Shown piece by piece: positions 52,853 to 62,680 of a stretch of DNA of 64,000 nucleotides (its first letter is position 1; every line of letters starts with the position of its first letter). The notes under the pieces are model-generated. The model was given only the letters and a program-made list of their open reading frames with translations, had not been told where the DNA came from and searched no databases. This stretch comes from Maribacter zhoushanensis. Lineage in GTDB: Bacteria > Bacteroidota > Bacteroidia > Flavobacteriales > Flavobacteriaceae. Made by a program: the position numbers and the translations under genes. The DNA is taken from NCBI RefSeq assembly GCF_029350975.1, contig NZ_JARKMR010000003.1, forward strand, positions 43,908-107,907, in the 5' to 3' direction.

Positions 52853-54406
52853 TTATAGATCAAATTTTATACCCTGTGCCAAAGGAAGTTCAGTGGTATA
52901 GTTGATTGTGTTGGTTTGTCTTCTCATGTAAACTTTCCATGCATCAGAACCACTTTCGCGACCACCGCCGGTTTCTTTCTCACCACCAAAAGCTCCACCA
53001 ATTTCAGCACCAGAAGTACCTATGTTTACATTGGCAATACCACAATCACTTCCCCAAGCAGAAAGAAAACGTTCAGCTTCACGTAGATTATTGGTCATTA
53101 TAGCAGAAGACAATCCTTGTACTACGCCATTTTGAATAGCAATTGCATTTTCAACATCACCGGTATATTTTAATAAGTAAAGTACAGGTGCAAAAGTTTC
53201 GTGCTGTACAATTTCAAAATCATTTTCAGCTTCTGCAATGGCAGGTTTTACATAACAGCCACTTTCGTAACCTTCACCTTCTAACACACCGCCTTCAACA
53301 ATTAATTTGCCACCTTCTTTTACTACTTTTTCTAAAGCCTTGTTGTATTGTGCAACCGCATCTGTATCAATCAATGGACCCACATGATTGTTTTCATCTA
53401 ACGGGTTACCAATTCTTAATTGTTGATATGCCGCAACAACCGCATCTTTTACCTTATCATACATAGATTCATGAATAATCAATCTTCTAGTGGAGGTACA
53501 ACGTTGCCCTGCAGTACCTACGGCACCAAATACAGCACCTATTACGGTCATTTTTAAGTCGGCATCCGGTGTAACTATAATTGCATTGTTTCCGCCAAGT
53601 TCAAGCAAAGATTTTCCAAGTCTGGCAGCAACAGCCTGTGCAACTATTTTTCCCATTCTAATTGATCCGGTAGCGGATACTAACGGTACTCTTTTGTCTT
53701 GGGTCATTAATTCACCGATCTTATAATCGCCATTAATTAAGCAAGAAATACCTTCAGGTAGATTATTGGCTTTCATTACCGATGCAGCTATGTTTTGGCA
53801 AGCTACGCCACATAAAGGAGTTTTTTCTGATGGTTTCCAAACACAAACATCCCCACAGATCCAGGCTAAAGCTGTGTTCCACGCCCAAACGGCAACAGGA
53901 AAATTAAATGCAGAAATAATACCTACAACACCTAATGAATGATATTGCTCGTACATTCTATGGCCAGGCCTTTCAGAATGCATTGTTAATCCATGTAATT
54001 GGCGGGAAAGACCTACTGCAAAATCACAGATATCTATCATTTCTTGAACTTCGCCCAAACCTTCTTGGTAACTTTTTCCCATTTCGTAAGAAACAAGTTT
54101 ACCTAGCGGTTCTTTTAATTCTCTTAGTTTGTCGCCAAACTGTCTAACAACTTCTCCACGTTGCGGTGCAGGTTTTGTTCTCCATTCTTTAAAAGCTGTA
54201 GTTGCAGTAGACATTACTTTTTCATAGTCAGCTACTGTTGTGGTTTTGACCTTTGCAATTAATGAACCATCTACAGGTGAGTATGATGAGATAACCTCTC
54301 CAGATGAAAATTGGTTAGACCCCGTTGAAGTACCTTCGTTGATATCTTTAATTCCTAATGCTTTTAGGGCATCATGTATTCCGAAATCTGCTGCTATTTT
54401 TGACAT
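52853..54406 (-). CDS. Aldehyde dehydrogenase, ALDH7 (antiquitin/piperideine-6-carboxylate) type
   Basis: A 517-residue NAD-dependent dehydrogenase. Catalytic Cys303 lies in GTAGQRCTSTRR and Glu269 in LLELGGNN. The TAGQRCT-RR signature and the VVGIISAFNFPVAVWAWN segment mark the ALDH7 branch, which oxidises aminoadipate semialdehyde in lysine breakdown. ATG at 54406 starts the family N-terminus (MSKIAADFGI); the frame is open 16 codons further. It lies downstream of DUF1304 and haaO, so a role in tryptophan or lysine breakdown is likely. Confidence 0.88.
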   Translation of the reverse strand: MSKIAADFGIHDALKALGIKDINEGTSTGSNQFSSGEVISSYSPVDGSLIAKVKTTTVADYEKVMSTATTAFKEWRTKPAPQRGEVVRQFGDKLRELKEPLGKLVSYEMGKSYQEGLGEVQEMIDICDFAVGLSRQLHGLTMHSERPGHRMYEQYHSLGVVGIISAFNFPVAVWAWNTALAWICGDVCVWKPSEKTPLCGVACQNIAASVMKANNLPEGISCLINGDYKIGELMTQDKRVPLVSATGSIRMGKIVAQAVAARLGKSLLELGGNNAIIVTPDADLKMTVIGAVFGAVGTAGQRCTSTRRLIIHESMYDKVKDAVVAAYQQLRIGNPLDENNHVGPLIDTDAVAQYNKALEKVVKEGGKLIVEGGVLEGEGYESGCYVKPAIAEAENDFEIVQHETFAPVLYLLKYTGDVENAIAIQNGVVQGLSSAIMTNNLREAERFLSAWGSDCGIANVNIGTSGAEIGGAFGGEKETGGGRESGSDAWKVYMRRQTNTINYTTELPLAQGIKFDL

Positions 54407-54486
54407 TTTATAACTTTTTACGTAATTAATGTTAGATATATTACAAAAATACAAAGAATTTTATCCTTGTGTAGAAGAAATTGTGG

Positions 54487-54858
54487 CTAAGAGAATTTAA
54501 TAATTGACCACAAAATGATTCCTATTGATGCAGGTATACTTTGTACTATGAATATCTTTTTGCTCACGGTTAGTGCGCCATAAGCCCCAGCAATAGCAAC
54601 GCAAGCTAAAAAGAAGAGGGCAACATTTGCAGACCATTGTATATCTGTTATGAAAAAAGACCAGATCAACCCAGCAGCTAAAAAACCATTATAAAGCCCT
54701 TGGTTTGCTGCCATTGATTTGGTAGGTTCAAATAAGTCTTTTGGAAAATTCTGAAAAACCTTTCTACCTGTTGTTGTCCATGCAAACATTTCAAACCAAA
54801 GAATATAAATATGGATCAGGGCTACAAGAGCGGTAATTATTTTTGCTATTAGTATCAT
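54487..54858 (-). CDS. DUF1304 membrane protein
   Basis: A 123-residue integral membrane protein with four hydrophobic helices. The signature FEMFAWTTTGRKVFQNF followed by AANQGLYNGFLAAGLIW identifies the DUF1304 family, of unknown function. Its start overlaps the haaO stop by 4 bases, so they are translated together. Confidence 0.88.
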   Translation of the reverse strand: MILIAKIITALVALIHIYILWFEMFAWTTTGRKVFQNFPKDLFEPTKSMAANQGLYNGFLAAGLIWSFFITDIQWSANVALFFLACVAIAGAYGALTVSKKIFIVQSIPASIGIILWSIIKFS

Positions 54859-55397
54859 TCTTCTTTAGATATAAAACGTTCGTCTACTGGCATAACCGTA
54901 CCACAGTTATCACAAGTTCTTAATTCTTTTGAGCTGTAAAAATATTTGAAGTGAGATAAGAAATCTTTTTCAATGTCATGAAGGGTAAAATAGGCTTCAT
55001 ATAATTTGTGGTTACAATTATCACAAAACCATAATAGTCCGTCGTCCACGTTCATATGATCACGTTTGCGCTCTATGACCAGACCTATAGATCCTTCTCT
55101 ACGAACTGGGGAATGTGGCACTTTAGCTGGGTGCAAATACATATCTCCAGGTCCTAATTGCATAGTGCGTTTTTTACCGTTTTCTTGAATATGCACTTCT
55201 ATGTTCCCTTCAAGTTGATAGAACAGCTCTTCCGTTTCGTTATAATGATAATCTTTTCTCGCATTTGGTCCGGCAACGATCATGACTATGTAATCGCCGG
55301 CATCTTTGTATAAATTTTTGTTCCCAACAGGGGGTTTTAATGAAGCTCTGTTTTCTTCAATCCATTTATTAAGGTTAAATGGTGCTTGTATACTCAT
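54855..55397 (-). CDS. nbaC: 3-hydroxyanthranilate 3,4-dioxygenase
   Basis: A 180-residue cupin that opens the ring of 3-hydroxyanthranilate in the kynurenine route of tryptophan breakdown and quinolinate formation. Iron ligands fall at the classical positions His51, Glu57 and His95. A second rubredoxin-like metal site is formed by CDNC and CDNC near 126-130 and 163-166. It is upstream of and overlapping DUF1304, with an ALDH7 gene next. haaO is an alternative symbol. Confidence 0.93.
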   Translation of the reverse strand: MSIQAPFNLNKWIEENRASLKPPVGNKNLYKDAGDYIVMIVAGPNARKDYHYNETEELFYQLEGNIEVHIQENGKKRTMQLGPGDMYLHPAKVPHSPVRREGSIGLVIERKRDHMNVDDGLLWFCDNCNHKLYEAYFTLHDIEKDFLSHFKYFYSSKELRTCDNCGTVMPVDERFISKEE

Positions 55398-55455
55398 TTC
55401 TGTGAATTTAAGTGAAAGTTAAAGAAACGCTTTTTTTTCACCTAAAAGGTAAGCA

Positions 55456-55486
55456 TAAAAAAAGCCTTTGGGTTGCAAAGGCTTTT
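55456..55486 (-). terminator. Terminator after the first CAP gene
   Basis: A perfect 11-bp stem AAAAGCCTTTG/CAAAGGCTTTT (55460-55470, 55476-55486) has a 5-nt loop and a T-run on the minus strand. It separates the CAP gene at 55511 from nbaC. Confidence 0.85.
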
Positions 55487-55510
55487 ATAAAGTATAGATA
55501 AACGTTTTAA

Positions 55511-56017
55511 TTACCTTACAAATATTTGAGTGAAATAATAATCTCCATTACTACTTTGAACAATACTGATAGCTGAGTAATTGTATTCGCCTTCAATATT
55601 TTTTTTGTGTCCGGGGTTTTTTAACCATGCAGCAAAAGCATCTTCAATGGTTTCATAGTTACGAGCAACATTTTCAGACACAAAATCGGCGTCTAATCGT
55701 TCAGAAATATATTCTGCGCGTTTACTAAAATTATCGTGGCTTGTACTTTTTTTAGAAATCATATAATTGGTATGAAGGCTAGCATAGTAATAGGTAGCAT
55801 TTTCAAATACCAACTTGTTCAATCCTAAATCAGTTCTGTAATTATTTATTAGTTCAAAAAGTTCAGCTTCAATGGTATTGTGATTTTTAGAAGAGGCTAA
55901 TGTATATTTTGTTAGTGTATATTCAGAATTTTCTTCGTAATCTGTAAAGTTTTGGTTTTTTGAACAAGATGATAAAAGGGCTAAAATTAGAACTGAATAG
56001 ATGAAGGTGGATTTCAT
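55511..56017 (-). CDS. CAP-domain (SCP/PR1) lipoprotein A
   Basis: 168 residues. A lipoprotein signal with lipobox LSSC (Cys18) leads into a CAP domain at about 50-168. The conserved features are HDNF (His), SENVA (Glu) and PGHKKNIEG (His). YFTQIFVR ends the fold. CAP proteins are extracellular and of varied function in bacteria. It is clearly paralogous to the next gene upstream (56272-56751). Confidence 0.88.
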   Translation of the reverse strand: MKSTFIYSVLILALLSSCSKNQNFTDYEENSEYTLTKYTLASSKNHNTIEAELFELINNYRTDLGLNKLVFENATYYYASLHTNYMISKKSTSHDNFSKRAEYISERLDADFVSENVARNYETIEDAFAAWLKNPGHKKNIEGEYNYSAISIVQSSNGDYYFTQIFVR

Positions 56018-56271
56018 GTAGGGAAACTATTTTTTAGTGAGTGCCAAAAATAGTCTTGTTGATTAGCGCTAGTATTAAATCATCTACACAGGGTCTTAAA
56101 AATTCGTTAAGCTACCCATAATGGTGATATTCAGGTCTCTCGCTAAATTGTATTTAAAATTACACCGTAGAAAAGTGCATTTCATGTAATTTATTGCCTT
56201 CATCTACAATTAAACCTCTCAGCTATTTAACTATAGTAGAGCCTTTAAATAGGTAGAGAAGTTATATGGGT

Positions 56272-56751
56272 TTACTGCTTGTAGAAAAGTTGGGTAAAAT
56301 AATAATTGCCAAAGTCATCTTTCTTAACACTAATACCGGTGTGGGTAAAATCGCCCTCCATAGTTTTTTTATGGCTGCTACTAATGTACCATCCTTCAAA
56401 AGCCTCTAAGGCAGTTTGGTAATCTTTGGCTACATTCTCGGCAACCATTTCAACACTTATTTCAGAATCAATGTTAGATGCTCTTGAGCTAAAGTTATCA
56501 TGGCTAATACTCCCTTTAGAAATCATGTAATCTGTATGAAGATTGGCATATTTATAGGCTACATCACTAAAAGCTAACGCATTGGTGTTTAAACTTAATC
56601 TGTGCTCATTAACAATGTCCAGTAGGTCCTGCTCTATAGTTAAAACGTTTTCAGCTTCAAGTACGGGCGCTTCATCAAGAGATTCGCTTGTACAAGAACC
56701 AAGAAAAAGCAATAAAAAGACAGGGACCGCGTAAAGCAATCTCATTTTCAT
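56272..56751 (-). CDS. CAP-domain (SCP/PR1) lipoprotein B
   Basis: 159 residues with lipobox LGSC (Cys20) and a CAP domain with SHDNF, AENVAKDY and SSHKKTMEG. Shared segments such as LHTxYMISKxSxSHDNFSxRA with CAP lipoprotein A show a tandem duplication. The two genes are 254 bases apart. The gap holds no gene, so each may be transcribed alone. Confidence 0.88.
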   Translation of the reverse strand: MKMRLLYAVPVFLLLFLGSCTSESLDEAPVLEAENVLTIEQDLLDIVNEHRLSLNTNALAFSDVAYKYANLHTDYMISKGSISHDNFSSRASNIDSEISVEMVAENVAKDYQTALEAFEGWYISSSHKKTMEGDFTHTGISVKKDDFGNYYFTQLFYKQ

Positions 56752-56939
56752 ATAAGTGTCTTTTAATTAAATAGCCTCTCGGCGTAGCGAAGTAGGTAAA
56801 AAGTTAAGAGTGTTCTAAGCTCTCGTATTCGATTTGGGTTATCGATGGAGTAATATTATAGAAAAATTAAACGCAGGGTGTCAAGTAAAATGCTTATTCG
56901 ATAAAGTGTGCAAAAAGTAAGATTAGCGGGCAATAGGGT

Positions 56940-57464
56940 TTAGATGATTATCGGTTCGTCTGATACATTTTTTGAAGGAGCTTCACCCACCAGTACAGTG
57001 TCAAAAATTAAGGCTCCAATATCTTTAATAGGTTGATACAGAATAGATTTCTCTTTAGTCTCTTCCGTAATTAAATTGAAGGTGTTGTCTATGCGGTCAA
57101 AGAATATAAAAGCAGCACCCAATAATATAGCAACTTTTAAAGCACCGAAAATACCACCGGCAATTTTGTTTAAAGTACCCAACATAGCAAAGTTGGCAAC
57201 TTTTGTTAAAAGCTTTCCGGCCAAATTGACAATGATGATGATAAGCACCAGTGTAATTATGAAGGCAATGATACTCATGTTGCGTTCATCCCAATGTAAA
57301 TGCTCAGATAAATATTCTCCCGTGATATATGAAAAGTGAATCGCTCCAAAAATACCTGCAACAAGTGCAACAATAGAAGCAATTTCCATGAAAAGTCCGT
57401 TTTTATATCCCTTCCATAGACCCCATATTAAAGGTAATCCAAGTAAAATATCTAAAAGTCCCAT
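56940..57464 (-). CDS. cvpA: CvpA-family membrane protein
   Basis: 174 residues with four membrane helices. The start LLDILLGLPLIWGLWKGYKNGLFMEI is the CvpA signature. The family is linked to envelope stability and colicin V production in enteric bacteria; its role in flavobacteria is open. The acidic C-terminal tail is soluble. A -7 box TATATTTG (57481-57488) on the minus strand lies just upstream, back to back with the promoter of the divergent gene. Confidence 0.88.
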   Translation of the reverse strand: MGLLDILLGLPLIWGLWKGYKNGLFMEIASIVALVAGIFGAIHFSYITGEYLSEHLHWDERNMSIIAFIITLVLIIIIVNLAGKLLTKVANFAMLGTLNKIAGGIFGALKVAILLGAAFIFFDRIDNTFNLITEETKEKSILYQPIKDIGALIFDTVLVGEAPSKNVSDEPIII

Positions 57465-57480
57465 TCGTAAAGTGTTTTAA

Positions 57481-57509
57481 CAAATATAGAACTTTGATTT
57501 GTACCTTTG
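57481..57509. promoter_or_regulatory. Divergent promoter pair
   Basis: A minus-strand TATATTTG (57481-57488) faces cvpA and a plus-strand TACCTTTG (57502-57509) faces the gene at 57546. Both are perfect TAnnTTTG boxes only 13 bases apart, so the two polymerases would compete for overlapping sites. The -33 boxes are weak. Confidence 0.55.
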
Positions 57510-57545
57510 CAAGGTCTGTATCATACTACAGTTGAAGTAAATTAT

Positions 57546-57902
57546 ATGGCTAGGGATATACAATTAAAAGAACGATGGGATTTATTGGTAGAAAAGCTTT
57601 CGACAAAGTTTTCTGACGGAGATCCTTTAGAGCTAGATGCAATTATTTATTTGGTGGGCGTTCAAGAATTAGGACAATACCATAGAAAATATAAAAAAGA
57701 CGATAAGTTAGATTTAATGCATATAGCTATTTGTCGTCTTTTGGAGCCATACGGGTTCTATGAATTCAGTTTTTTTGATGAAGATGGCTGGCCTCATTAT
57801 AATGTAGTTGAAGAATTACCCTCTTTAAAGGCAGGGGAGCAATCTGTACTGATGAAAGAAGCGATTGTTACATATTTCATAGAAAAAGACTTTATACAAT
57901 AA
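57546..57902 (+). CDS. Conserved hypothetical protein
   Basis: 118 residues from ATG 57546 (the upstream TTG at 57507 lies inside the promoter box). The sequence is acidic and cytoplasmic, with LDAIIYLVGVQELGQYHRKY, then DLMHIAICRLLEPYGFYEF and a closing helix. It looks like a small Bacteroidota-specific family. It is followed 3 bases later by the ABM-domain gene. Function is unknown. Confidence 0.78.
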   Translation: MARDIQLKERWDLLVEKLSTKFSDGDPLELDAIIYLVGVQELGQYHRKYKKDDKLDLMHIAICRLLEPYGFYEFSFFDEDGWPHYNVVEELPSLKAGEQSVLMKEAIVTYFIEKDFIQ

Positions 57903-57905
57903 ACC

Positions 57906-58214
57906 ATGAAGAAACCCTATTACGCTGTTATTTTTATATCTACTAGAACAACAGGTGATAATGGATATGGCAAAATGGCCCATTTTATGGAGCAATTGGC
58001 CAAAAAGCAACCTGGTTTTATTGGTATAGAAAGTGCCAGGGAAGAAATTGGAATTACCGTAAGTTATTGGGAGAGCTTAGATGCAATTCATGATTGGAAA
58101 CAACAGACCGATCATTTATTGGCACAACAAAAAGGGATAGCAGATTGGTATAATTCATACACTGTTCGCGTTTGTTTAGTAGAACGAGAATATAGTTTTA
58201 ATAAAAACCATTAA
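57906..58214 (+). CDS. Antibiotic biosynthesis monooxygenase (ABM) domain protein
   Basis: A 102-residue protein of the dimeric alpha-beta barrel (ABM/YgiN-like) fold. YYAVIFISTRTTGDNGYG, QPGFIGIESAREEIGITVSYWESLDAIHDWKQ and a last strand YTVRVCLVERE mark it. Such proteins can be cofactor-free monooxygenases or simple binding proteins. It is co-transcribed with the upstream hypothetical gene by spacing (3 bases). Confidence 0.82.
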   Translation: MKKPYYAVIFISTRTTGDNGYGKMAHFMEQLAKKQPGFIGIESAREEIGITVSYWESLDAIHDWKQQTDHLLAQQKGIADWYNSYTVRVCLVEREYSFNKNH

Positions 58215-58225
58215 GTCTTCCGGTC

Positions 58226-58256
58226 TTTGCAATCAGCTTTAATTCCGCTATATTTA
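58226..58256 (+). promoter_or_regulatory. glpK promoter
   Basis: TTTG (58226-58229), exactly 19 nt, TATATTTA (58249-58256): a full -33 match and a -7 box with one mismatch. It stands 19 bases before the glpK ATG. Confidence 0.65.
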
Positions 58257-58257
58257 G

Positions 58258-59766
<1,509 letters not shown>

Positions 59767-59828
59767 CATAAATATCAATTTTACAATTTATTAATTTTAT
59801 AGAGCATAGAATAGCATAACACTAGTTC

Positions 59829-59836
59829 TATCTTTG
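59829..59836 (+). promoter_or_regulatory. -7 box upstream of glpD
   Basis: TATCTTTG is a perfect TAnnTTTG match 69 bases before the glpD ATG. No good -33 element is seen. The leader can form a small hairpin (AGGT/ACCT). Confidence 0.45.
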
Positions 59837-59905
59837 CTTATAAATGTTAGGTTTTGGTCTAATTGCGACCTAAATAATCGTTTCAAATAAAATAGACATC
59901 TACTG

Positions 59906-61573
59906 ATGAAGAATATAAAATTTACCAATTTAGAACGTCAAAAAACAATAGATAATTTAGCATCTGAGGATTTTGATTTGGTGGTTATAGGAGGGGGGAT
60001 TACCGGTGGCGGTATTGCATTAGATGCTGCATCGCGTGGCTTAAAAGTAGCGGTGTTAGAAAAAGGAGATTTTGCTTCTGGAACCAGTAGTAAATCAACG
60101 AAACTCATACATGGCGGATTGCGATATTTAAAGCAGTTCGATTTTTGGTTGGTGAAAGAAGTAGGCTCAGAACGTGCTATTGTACATAAATTGGCGCCAC
60201 ACTTGGTTTTACCTGAAAAGATGTTATTGCCATTAATAGAAAATGGATCTTATGGTAAGTGGTTAACATCTATTGGTCTTAAGGTGTATGATATTCTAGC
60301 TCAGGTTACGGGTGATGATAAACGAAAGATGCTGGAGAAAAAGGAAGCCTTGAAATTAGAACCTTTATTGCCTAAAAAGATTTTGAATGGTGCAGGGTAT
60401 TATGCAGAGTACAGAACAGATGATGCTCGTTTAACCATTGAAAATATAAAGACCAGTCTTTTGTTCGGTGCCCAAGCATTAAATTATGCCAAAGTGAATG
60501 AGTTTGTATATGAAAATGATAAAGTTGCCGGTGTTAAAGCAATAGATACGGTTACGGACAAAGAATTTACCATTAAATCTAAATACGTAATAAGTGCAGC
60601 CGGTCCGTGGGTAGATGAGTTAAGAAGTCTTAACAATTCTAAAAAAGGAAAACAGCTTCATTTAACAAAAGGTGTTCACTTGGTGTTCCCTTATGAAAAA
60701 CTACCGGTTAAGCAATCTTGTTATTTTGATATACCAGATGGTAGAATGATGTTTGCTATTCCAAGAGGTAAAATTACGTATGTAGGTACTACGGATACCA
60801 ATTATAATGATAATAAAAATAAGGTAAGGACAGATCTTGCAGATGCTATTTATTTAATATCTGCGGTTAATAACATGTTCCCGGATATTAATCTTGAATT
60901 GGAAGACATTGTTTCTTCTTGGGCAGGTTTACGTCCGCTTATTCATGAAGAAGGTAAATCTGCTTCAGAGCTATCTAGAAAAGATGAGATTTTTGTGTCA
61001 GACTCAGGTTTGATCAGTATTGCGGGTGGTAAGCTTACAGGCTATAGAAAGATGGCCGAAAGAGTAGTGGATCGCATTGCCAAGAAAATGGAAGAGAAAC
61101 ATGATACTGTTTTAAAAGAGTGTTTTACAGAGAAAATATTTCTGTGTGGTAATGTTGATTTCAAGAAATTTAAACATGTTAAAAAGTACATTGATGAGGT
61201 GTACGGTCTAATTAAGGAAGATGGTTTTACAAAGCACGATGCTTGGTTTTTGGTAACCAACTACGGTAAGCAAACAGAAACTATTCTTGAAAATTACAAG
61301 GGTATAGTAGAAGCCGATAAATACGTACGTTTAGCCAAGGCAGAATTAGCATTTGGTATAGATTATGAAATGGTGCAAACCCCTATGGATTTCTTCATTA
61401 GAAGAACCGGTAGGCTATATTTTGATATAGATAGCATAAGAACGCTTATGGAACCTTTACTTGCAGAGTTTAAAACTAGGTTTAAGGTTACTGATGACGT
61501 AATCGAAGAATGGAGAACAACCTTGAATGCAGAATTGAAAGAGCATTCAGATTTTTCTTTAGAGAGACGTTAA
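59906..61573 (+). CDS. glpD: Aerobic glycerol-3-phosphate dehydrogenase
   Basis: A 555-residue membrane-associated flavoprotein that oxidises glycerol 3-phosphate to dihydroxyacetone phosphate and passes electrons to quinone. DLVVIGGGITGGGIALDAASRG is the FAD motif, GTSSKSTKLIHGGLRYL the flavin/substrate region, and SWAGLRPLI plus GLISIAGGKLTGYRKMAE the family signatures. It follows glpK for glycerol use. Its stop shares the four bases TTAA with the stop of the convergent gpsA. Confidence 0.95.
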   Translation: MKNIKFTNLERQKTIDNLASEDFDLVVIGGGITGGGIALDAASRGLKVAVLEKGDFASGTSSKSTKLIHGGLRYLKQFDFWLVKEVGSERAIVHKLAPHLVLPEKMLLPLIENGSYGKWLTSIGLKVYDILAQVTGDDKRKMLEKKEALKLEPLLPKKILNGAGYYAEYRTDDARLTIENIKTSLLFGAQALNYAKVNEFVYENDKVAGVKAIDTVTDKEFTIKSKYVISAAGPWVDELRSLNNSKKGKQLHLTKGVHLVFPYEKLPVKQSCYFDIPDGRMMFAIPRGKITYVGTTDTNYNDNKNKVRTDLADAIYLISAVNNMFPDINLELEDIVSSWAGLRPLIHEEGKSASELSRKDEIFVSDSGLISIAGGKLTGYRKMAERVVDRIAKKMEEKHDTVLKECFTEKIFLCGNVDFKKFKHVKKYIDEVYGLIKEDGFTKHDAWFLVTNYGKQTETILENYKGIVEADKYVRLAKAELAFGIDYEMVQTPMDFFIRRTGRLYFDIDSIRTLMEPLLAEFKTRFKVTDDVIEEWRTTLNAELKEHSDFSLERR

Positions 61574-62571
61574 TCTAACTGATCGGTTAAATCAAGAAAT
61601 ACCTTTTTAGGATTCTTATTTTCATAGAGAACTTTATAGACAGCGTCAATAATTGGAGTTTTGACCTTTTTTGTAAAGTTCTCTTTTATTTTATAAGCAC
61701 TTTTTGCGGCATAATATCCTTCGGCGATCATACTCATTTCCATTTGGGCACTTTTTACGGTGTATCCCTTGCCAATCATATTGCCAAACATTCTGTTACG
61801 GCTAAATATAGAATACCCGGTCACCAATAAATCTCCTAAATAGGCAGACTTGTTAATGTTGCGATCTAATTTATGAATACGTTTGGTATAACGCTTCATT
61901 TCTCGAATAGCATTACTCATCAAAACACTTTGAAAGTTGTCTCCGTAACCTAGACCATGTGCAATACCCGCTGCAATGGCATAAATATTTTTCAGCATAG
62001 CGGCATATTCGGTCCCGATGATATCTTTACTGATACTGGTTTTAATATAAGCACTAGCTAGGTTATTGGCTACTAGTTCTGCCTTTTCAGTATCTGCACA
62101 AGCAATGGTCAAGTATGATAGACGCTCCATGGCTACTTCTTCAGCATGGCATGGACCGGTAATAACACCAATATGTTCAAAAGGAATTTCATACGTATTA
62201 TGAAAATGCTCCCCAACTATCAATCCTGATTCTGGTACAATACCTTTAATTGCCGAAAAGATAATTTTATCCTTCAAACAAGCCGTTAATTTTTCTAATT
62301 CTCCAACTAAAAAAGCAGAAGGTATCGCGAAAATTAAAACATCTGCATAATTGACTGCTTCGTTAATATCATTCGTCAAGAACAGTTGCTCTGATTTAAA
62401 TTCTACCGAAGTAAGATAATTTGGGTTGTGTTTTTGAGTTTTAATGTGCTCAATAGCATCGGTATTACGCATGTACCAACCTATCTCTTCTTGATTGTTA
62501 GTTAGCATTTTTACAATAGCCGTAGCCCAACTTCCTCCACCTAAAACCGCAAATTTCGCATTCTCGTTCAT
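61570..62571 (-). CDS. gpsA: NAD(P)H-dependent glycerol-3-phosphate dehydrogenase
   Basis: A 333-residue cytoplasmic enzyme that makes glycerol 3-phosphate for phospholipids. FAVLGGGSWATAIVKML is the NAD(P) motif. AMLKNIYAIAAGIAHGLGYGDN holds the catalytic Lys and the signature. ITGPCHAEEVA lies in the active-site loop. It is convergent with glpD, which runs the opposite reaction. Confidence 0.96.
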   Translation of the reverse strand: MNENAKFAVLGGGSWATAIVKMLTNNQEEIGWYMRNTDAIEHIKTQKHNPNYLTSVEFKSEQLFLTNDINEAVNYADVLIFAIPSAFLVGELEKLTACLKDKIIFSAIKGIVPESGLIVGEHFHNTYEIPFEHIGVITGPCHAEEVAMERLSYLTIACADTEKAELVANNLASAYIKTSISKDIIGTEYAAMLKNIYAIAAGIAHGLGYGDNFQSVLMSNAIREMKRYTKRIHKLDRNINKSAYLGDLLVTGYSIFSRNRMFGNMIGKGYTVKSAQMEMSMIAEGYYAAKSAYKIKENFTKKVKTPIIDAVYKVLYENKNPKKVFLDLTDQLD

Positions 62572-62680
62572 AGTGTAAATTTACCAATTATTTGCATGAT
62601 CATAATATGATTAGAATCAGTCTTGTAAAATTTTGGCATGGAGATTGTTTCTAGGTAGATAACCTATTAAATGAAATCTT

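Noticed and set aside
53143..53466. His/Leu/Gln-rich plus-strand frame
   Set aside because: It is antisense to the well-supported aldehyde dehydrogenase gene and has no family features.
56018..56271. Gene or RNA in the gap between the two CAP genes
   Set aside because: No coding frame of useful length, promoter box or convincing hairpin was found; only a 7-bp AT repeat.
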